This document shows positions 58,629 to 64,000 of a DNA stretch of 64,000 nucleotides, one piece after another; positions within the stretch are counted from its first letter, which is position 1, and every line of letters begins with the position of its first letter. Origin of the DNA: Adineta ricciae. Lineage: Eukaryota > Rotifera > Eurotatoria > Adinetida > Adinetidae. The stretch covers positions 1-64,000 of the forward strand of contig CAJNOJ010000438.1 in the NCBI GenBank assembly GCA_905250025.1. Reading direction: 5' to 3'. The notes under the pieces were generated by a model. It worked only from the letters and a program-made list of their open reading frames with translations, did not search any database and was not told the DNA's origin. The translations under genes and the position numbers were made by a program.

Positions 58629-61600
58629 TTAAGTGCATTTGCATAAATATTTCAAGTTAATCAATGATATATCATCGTCCGAAACGTTTCCATGCAATTT
58701 TACAACTCCATCTTGATTATCTACTGAAAGTAAATCACCTGATGCACCTTTGCTGTCACCACCGATCACATAAATCTATTTATGAGAAAGGAAAACATGG
58801 AATTGAGCTAAAGCAATTGACGGATTTAACTCACTTTGTCGTTTTCTTTGGGCGTTACTGGTTCCATGTAATGAAGAGGAACAACAACACGTAGATCTTG
58901 TTGAGGAAAATGTACAGTACAGATACCATTCTGAAAGAAATTGTTTGATTCTTGTTTAAATTGATCGAGACAACTCACTGATAAACTTTGAATGATTCCA
59001 ATCATTCCCACATGAAGGGATTCATCTTCAATGGGAATTTTTATGCGCACATGCAAACCTTCAGCATGCCAATCATTATTGGACATCGAATCGAAATCTA
59101 TTCGGAAAAGCGATGAGAAAGGAAAAGAAATTGTTCGAGTAACTAACCAAGTGATGTTGACATGGGTGCATATTGTGCACTTGGCGTCACAGGTGCAATG
59201 TTTATTGCAGTAGGATAAGCATAGCTGCCAGCTGGAGATTGATCGGGTAGACCACTACCGTGTGAGGATGAAAAACCACCACTTGCTGCACCTGGCGTTG
59301 GAATATGTGAATTATAAACTAAATCAATAAAGTCAATGGAATTTTGAAAACCGTTTTATTGGAAAAATTCCTACGTTGATAGTCCATCGGCATTGCTGGT
59401 GAAGGTGTTGGATGATTCGAATAAGGTGAATAAGCACTTGCTGAAGCATTTGAAGAAATGCTATTTGGTCCACCAGTTGAACCAAGTAATGAATTAACAC
59501 CTAATGAATTTGATGACGAAGAATTTGACATTGACGACGAATTCGTTGTATTTGAACCTCCGAGACCACTAGATAATGTATCAGATAGATGACTGAAAGA
59601 TGGAGTTGTTGGATTTAATGTAGCAAATGATGGGTCATCATCGTCATAATCAACTCTAAAAGAACATTCTTTATTTACAAATTTCAATAAAAACATCGTA
59701 ACACATACCGAGGTGTAGTGGCGTAATTAGGATCCCATGCTGATGCTCCACCATGTGCGTGTGGTGTCATTGATCCATCATGACGAGGTGTCTAAAAGTA
59801 GATGATTACATTACTCTGGTTCAATTGAAAGTCTATACAAAGAGACGAACCATATTTCCGTAGTGAGGTGTTCGTGATCCATCATGCATTGGTGTTTGAT
59901 TTCCATGCATTGGTGTACGTGAACCTAATCCATAGGATGGCGTTTGTGAACCATGAAGTGGAGTTGTGAAATAATGAGACATTTCTCCGGGTTGTCGAGA
60001 AACATTCCTAAAAGTAGCAGTTTTCTCATTTTTCAACAAAGAACCCGATGAATGAACAAACATACGTTGTTAAAACAATACGATTCCTATCGACTGTAAT
60101 AGTTTGACATTTCGAATGTAGTTCAACTTTACATGTAGACTCAGTTGCATCTTTAACAATACCATAATAACCTTTATACGGCCCTTGAGAGATTTTAACT
60201 GTTTCGCCAATTAATCCTGTGTCACGACGAACATTAGCCGATGATGAAAACGGTGCTTTCGTCGGTCCACTCGTAGAATTTGGCGTACGACCACCCGTTG
60301 ATGCTGGACTATTTTGATGAACAGATGATCCACCACCGCCTACTGACGATGACCGATGTGGCGCTGGTGTTGCGCTTGTTCTTGGTGACATATAAGGAGC
60401 ATTGATTGGCATTGAAGGTGTTGTAACTTTCGCCGTTCCACCTGCTATTAACAAATTTCTCGCTTTGGCCACAAACATTCCTCCATTTTCATTAAATGTT
60501 TTCGTATGTATAAAAACAAAATGTCGATAAATATGTTTGATTTGTCCTTGTTTATTATTATTTGGTCCCTCGACAACATTGACTATATCACCAATATTTA
60601 GATTATTATTTTGTGAATCTAACGCAGTTGCATTTCGATTGACTCTTCTCTTTGTCACTGATTGAATTGGTTGTTTAACAACTTTGCCATCCATACTTAA
60701 AATGTGTAAATTTTCTTTATCCATTCGAACGACGACGCCGACTTTATCAGCTGATATGTTCACTAGATCTTTTAATTGAAATTGTCCACTTGCATCCACT
60801 CCAGTCGCTGTTTCTTTGCAAATTTGAAGATCCGACGTTCGAACAGACATTTCTTCTTTCGTTCCATCATTCAAAACAATTGCAATCGTACCATCCATAC
60901 CCACTATCATACCAGTTTCACCTTCAAAAGTTCCGCTTAACACTTTCACATGATTTCCGACAGAGAAATATTTTCGTAGTTCATGTGCTTTGAATGGAAT
61001 TTCGTCTTTTAAAGCTTCGTGCTTTGGTAAAATTCGAATCGAATCGCCATCGATACCAACGATTGTACCTTGTAAATTGACTAATTCACCTTCACAAACT
61101 TCCACTTGATCACCCGCAGCAAATGATAGAACATCATTTTTCGATGTTTTAGATCTGTTGATTGCAACTAAAAAGATTCGAATTTCAAAAAAATGCTTTC
61201 CGAAAGATTCTTTATCGTTACCATTGGTTTCCGGTCCGTCAATTGTTTCTTCGAATTTATCTAATTCAGACATAGTTGGAGTGATTCCATCAGCTGACTA
61301 AATCAAATCGAGATGAAGGAAGAATTGTCTTTGAAATTACTTACGACAGCGCTGAGTGGGAAAACTTTGATGAGAAATCCTTTCTCATCATATTTTCCGC
61401 CTTCAAATGATCGATATTCATATTCTCTTTTGATTTGTCCACCAATCGCTCTAAAAATTCTTAAATAAAACACAATTTTTTCCCTTCAAAATTCTTACTC
61501 GATCGCCGTTTCATCGAACAATTTCGCCGGTGGTTTTTTAAAAGCGAATCGATTCTTTTTCTTGAAAGGTTGATTCGATTCCGGAACAATTCCACTTGGA

Positions 61601-62892
61601 TCATTACTGCTTCCTCGTGGTCCTCCGCGTTTTCTTGTAAGATCAATTCGTGGAATCAATTTCAATGTCACCGTGTTTTGTGCCATATCACATTGTTCGA
61701 CTTTTGCTAAGTCATCTCGATAAATTCCACGTTTCACTCGAACCCACGAGCCTTTTTTGATTCCACAAGTTGTCTTCACCACACGTAGAATGTCCGTCAT
61801 GCCTTTGATCGGAACCATTTGAAGATTTTGAACATTTAATGCGTGAATTTCTTCGCAAGCCGCTTTGACATGATTGGATTTGAATGCTTCGATGTAAATA
61901 TAACCGCGGTCACCTTCTTTAACAACAACTGATTTGATTTGCAACGCCTTTGAAAGGAAGAACTACATGATATTCATGGAAATATGAAAATACTTTGTCA
62001 GTGTTGTCTAATGCGAGAAATTTTCGCATTAATAGCATAGCTGTTTGCTTTTCTTCACCCATTCGACATTTAACTGGCCAAAGATTCGGTGATTTGACAT
62101 CGGGTAAAAGACTTTGTTGAGTAATTTCATCAGGAATTTGATCATCGTCATTTTCATCATCACGTAAGCCGACATCTCGTCGACCATAACGTTCTTTCAG
62201 ATATTCAACGACTTTTTCTGGTTCCATTTCACTGAAAACATGAGAAAAAGCTTAGCGAGATGTTTTCTTGCACAATGAAAACCAACTCTTGTGCAATTGG
62301 AAATTTCAGTCGACCATCTCGATAAATATCCGCAGCTGATGGTGATTCGTAAATATCCTGTTCGACGAAACCAGCTTCGGGTTCATCGATTTCTTCATCT
62401 TCTTCTTCGTCTTCGTCAACATCTATGAAAACAATTGATCAACACTCTAGTCTCATATGATTTCCACACATTACCAGCTTCAGCAATGATGAACTGTTTT
62501 CCGGAGATTTCCTTCTTCTTTCGTTTTGGTTGATGACCCTCCTTTTTTCTTCGGCTTGAACGATCGTCTTCTTCATTCTAAATAAATTTACTTTCCCATC
62601 TTCTCAAATAGCAAATGAACAATTTCACCTCGTCATCCTCATCTTCGTCATCGACTTCGTCCTAAATGATAAACAGTCAACAAATGTGAGCTTTTTCTTC
62701 AAAGATAAAACCTCTTCATCTTCTTCTTCATCGTCATCTTCTTCCTCTTCATCATCTTCTTCTTCGTTTACTTCGTCTTCTTCTTCATCCGATGCTTTAC
62801 GTTTATTCGATTTGTTTTTACGCTATTTGAAAACAAAAAACAACAGTGAATCATTTTTCAAGGCAAAAACCTACGTCGTCATTGCCGCTCAT
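58629..62892 (-). CDS. SUPT5H: Transcription elongation factor SPT5 (DSIF large subunit)
   Basis: Seventeen minus-strand exons run from the ATG at 62892 to the TAA at 58629; every junction keeps phase and the total is 1141 residues (human SPT5 is 1087). Order: a short start exon, an acidic Glu/Asp-rich N-terminus (62822..62629), a Lys-rich patch, then the NGN domain (from [20 protein letters not shown] through [20 protein letters not shown]). KOW1 includes [20 protein letters not shown]; further KOW modules lie in the 1.1 kb exon 61167..60066 ([80 protein letters not shown]). The CTR follows with repeats [20 protein letters not shown], target of P-TEFb. A last KOW segment ends with [12 protein letters not shown]5 pairs with SPT4 on RNA polymerase II to control pausing and elongation. 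The ATG follows an acceptor (GATTTAG). Confidence 0.97.
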
Positions 62893-63301
62893 GATCAATC
62901 GTGTCTAAATCGATGAAAAGAAGTTCATTTAGGAAAATCCGAGAGAAAAACGTGACCTACTCGCTGTGTTAATTCTGAAGGAATGAATAAATGAAAGAAA
63001 GATGCTTGAATTTATGTACTAAACATGACTAAATTCTCATTGGACGAAATGTTTCATCCAATCAACAAGCATTTGCCATTTGCATAGATGATCAAGAAAA
63101 TCATCAATGAAGAAAATAGTCTGCGAAAAGTTTTCTCGAGATTCGGATGATGAGTGAATGTGAATATTTGAAATTATTTATCAAAAACTGTAAAAATCAT
63201 CAGAAAATCAATTGTCAACGATCACTTTCAGTAGGAAAACATTCCCGAGCGGAAATTTTCGACAAATTTTCCCCGTTTTCGTTTAGTTTTGTAACAAAAC
63301 G
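62893..63301. promoter_or_regulatory. Divergent intergenic region (SPT5 / cyclin-like)
   Basis: About 0.4 kb between outward-facing genes; probably contains both promoters. No clear core motif was identified. Confidence 0.4.
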
Positions 63302-64000
63302 ATGGCTTCGTTTTTTTATATGTTAACATGTCAAATCGAACTTGATGATCAAGTGTTTTTTACTTCAATTGAATTGTTAAACAAGTCAGATGTGAAGTTT
63401 TGTTTGGAGTTCCGCAATGAACAATTTGTTTTTTTTTCTTTAGATTTTTGATCTGTTCGATGATTAAAGTATGTCAACAATCAAATGATTTACGAATTAT
63501 GAAAGAAAAATGTCTCCGAGAGAAATATTTAATCACTATCGCTTGTTTTCGATTAGCAACACAAATTTGTGTAAGATTATTCACTGGAAATCGAATTCAT
63601 TATGAGAAACATTTGATTTTTAGAATCGATCAATTGATTCATCACGTTTAATCGAATATTTCTATGAACTTACAAGAATCGATTCGACTATAACAAAAAC
63701 GAAATTCACGCGTGATCAATTAAATCAAACTGAAATTGACATTTTAACAATAATAGATTATCGATTTCCTTCGTACACGCCACATATGTTTATTTCCTAT
63801 TTTCTTCGATTTCTTTGTAAGTTTTACTCGTCATTACAACGAAAGACATAGAAGTTTTCAGATGAGGAGATCAAATTAACAAGCGATCGATTGTATAATT
63901 CATCAATGCTTTTGCTCGTTCATATTTATCTTCAATGGTCTTTATTAATCGAAAGTTTAGCAAAGAAAGAAAGTGGATCATCGATTGTGAATAAAAGTCA
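63302..64000 (+). CDS. Cyclin-like (cyclin-fold) protein, 3' end outside the window
   Basis: Exons 63302..63384, 63444..63570, 63624..63816 and 63862 to the window end join in phase, giving the first ~180 residues. The second and third exons carry a cyclin-box pattern: LITIACFRLATQIC, then TKTKFTRDQLNQTEIDILTI followed by DYRFPSYTPHMFISYFLRFL, which matches the usual Y-T-R-x-Q-x-x-x-x-E-x-x-I-L and L-P-x-P-T-P-x-x-F of the fold. The usual M-R-A-I-L-x-D-W motif is not seen, as in divergent cyclins such as the CNTD group. Cyclins activate a CDK partner; which one cannot be told here. Confidence 0.7.

Noticed and set aside
62686-62916. Plus-strand poly-Ser frame
   Set aside because: Complement of the acidic Glu/Asp-rich N-terminus of SPT5.
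1-64000. CRISPR arrays, operons, ribosome binding sites, rRNA genes, retroviral or capsid-bearing elements
   Set aside because: None seen. The intron structure is eukaryotic, and no reverse transcriptase, integrase, LTR pair or capsid-type frame was recognised on either strand. tRNA genes could not be excluded by eye.

Overview
This window looks like a compact, AT-rich animal genome, most probably a bdelloid rotifer. Introns are mostly about 45-60 nt with GT-AG ends, genes are packed on both strands, and there are innexins, a Galpha-o subunit, a myosin-light-chain-kinase-type kinase and a large LDLa/EGF receptor of the kind that is abundant in bdelloids. It also carries two neighbouring genes of bacterial type, FLYWCH/Mutator-type DNA and many start codons preceded by an unpaired 3' splice site, as expected with spliced-leader trans-splicing. 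The organism assignment is inference; no species is claimed.

Layout. 0.6-2.4 kb: uncertain membrane-protein-like exons. 3.2-7.4 kb: an ankyrin-type gene (+), a previously hidden minus-strand gene tail (4.5-5.0 kb) and an 11-exon gene with a dsRBD-like C-terminus (+). 10.6-12.1 kb: complete Galpha-o gene. 13.0-23.5 kb: two tandem copies of a ~4.4 kb unit, each holding a single-pass membrane-protein gene and an innexin; the first innexin is cut at a single N. 23.5-28.1 kb: gene-poor, relic-rich DNA with an F-box-like remnant, a 728 bp Mutator-like element carrying a FLYWCH exon pair inside ~70 bp terminal inverted repeats, and a 433 bp hAT-type MITE. 28.5-29.9 kb: a third innexin. 30.8-31.9 kb: a multi-pass membrane protein.

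32.9-43.3 kb is a run of minus-strand genes: an MLCK-like kinase, a disordered Ser/Thr-rich protein, an RBM47/A1CF-like three-RRM protein and TMEM222. 44.0-46.3 kb holds a DraG-type ADP-ribosylglycohydrolase (+) facing a DUF4386 membrane protein (-), followed at 46.7-47.4 kb by a decayed copy of that same pair. 47.7-54.1 kb: a divergent 7TM receptor (-), UCHL3-type deubiquitinase (+), a four-TM protein with a proline-rich tail (+) and an unidentified gene (+). 54.3-57.0 kb: a large LDLa/EGF receptor (+) and an endonuclease/exonuclease/phosphatase gene (-), both truncated at a single N. 58.6-62.9 kb: complete SPT5 (-). 63.3 kb to the end: the 5' part of a cyclin-like gene (+).

Five isolated single Ns (13014, 18067, 35618, 36854, 56780) are contig joins. 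Two sit between direct repeats of exactly 221 bp, so at least those duplications are assembly artefacts; the large innexin tandem must be read with the same caution. The most interesting biology is the putative horizontally acquired ADP-ribosylglycohydrolase/DUF4386 pair with its decayed block duplicate, the FLYWCH-bearing Mutator-like element, the sequence mosaicism among the innexins, and a Galpha-o lacking the pertussis-toxin cysteine.
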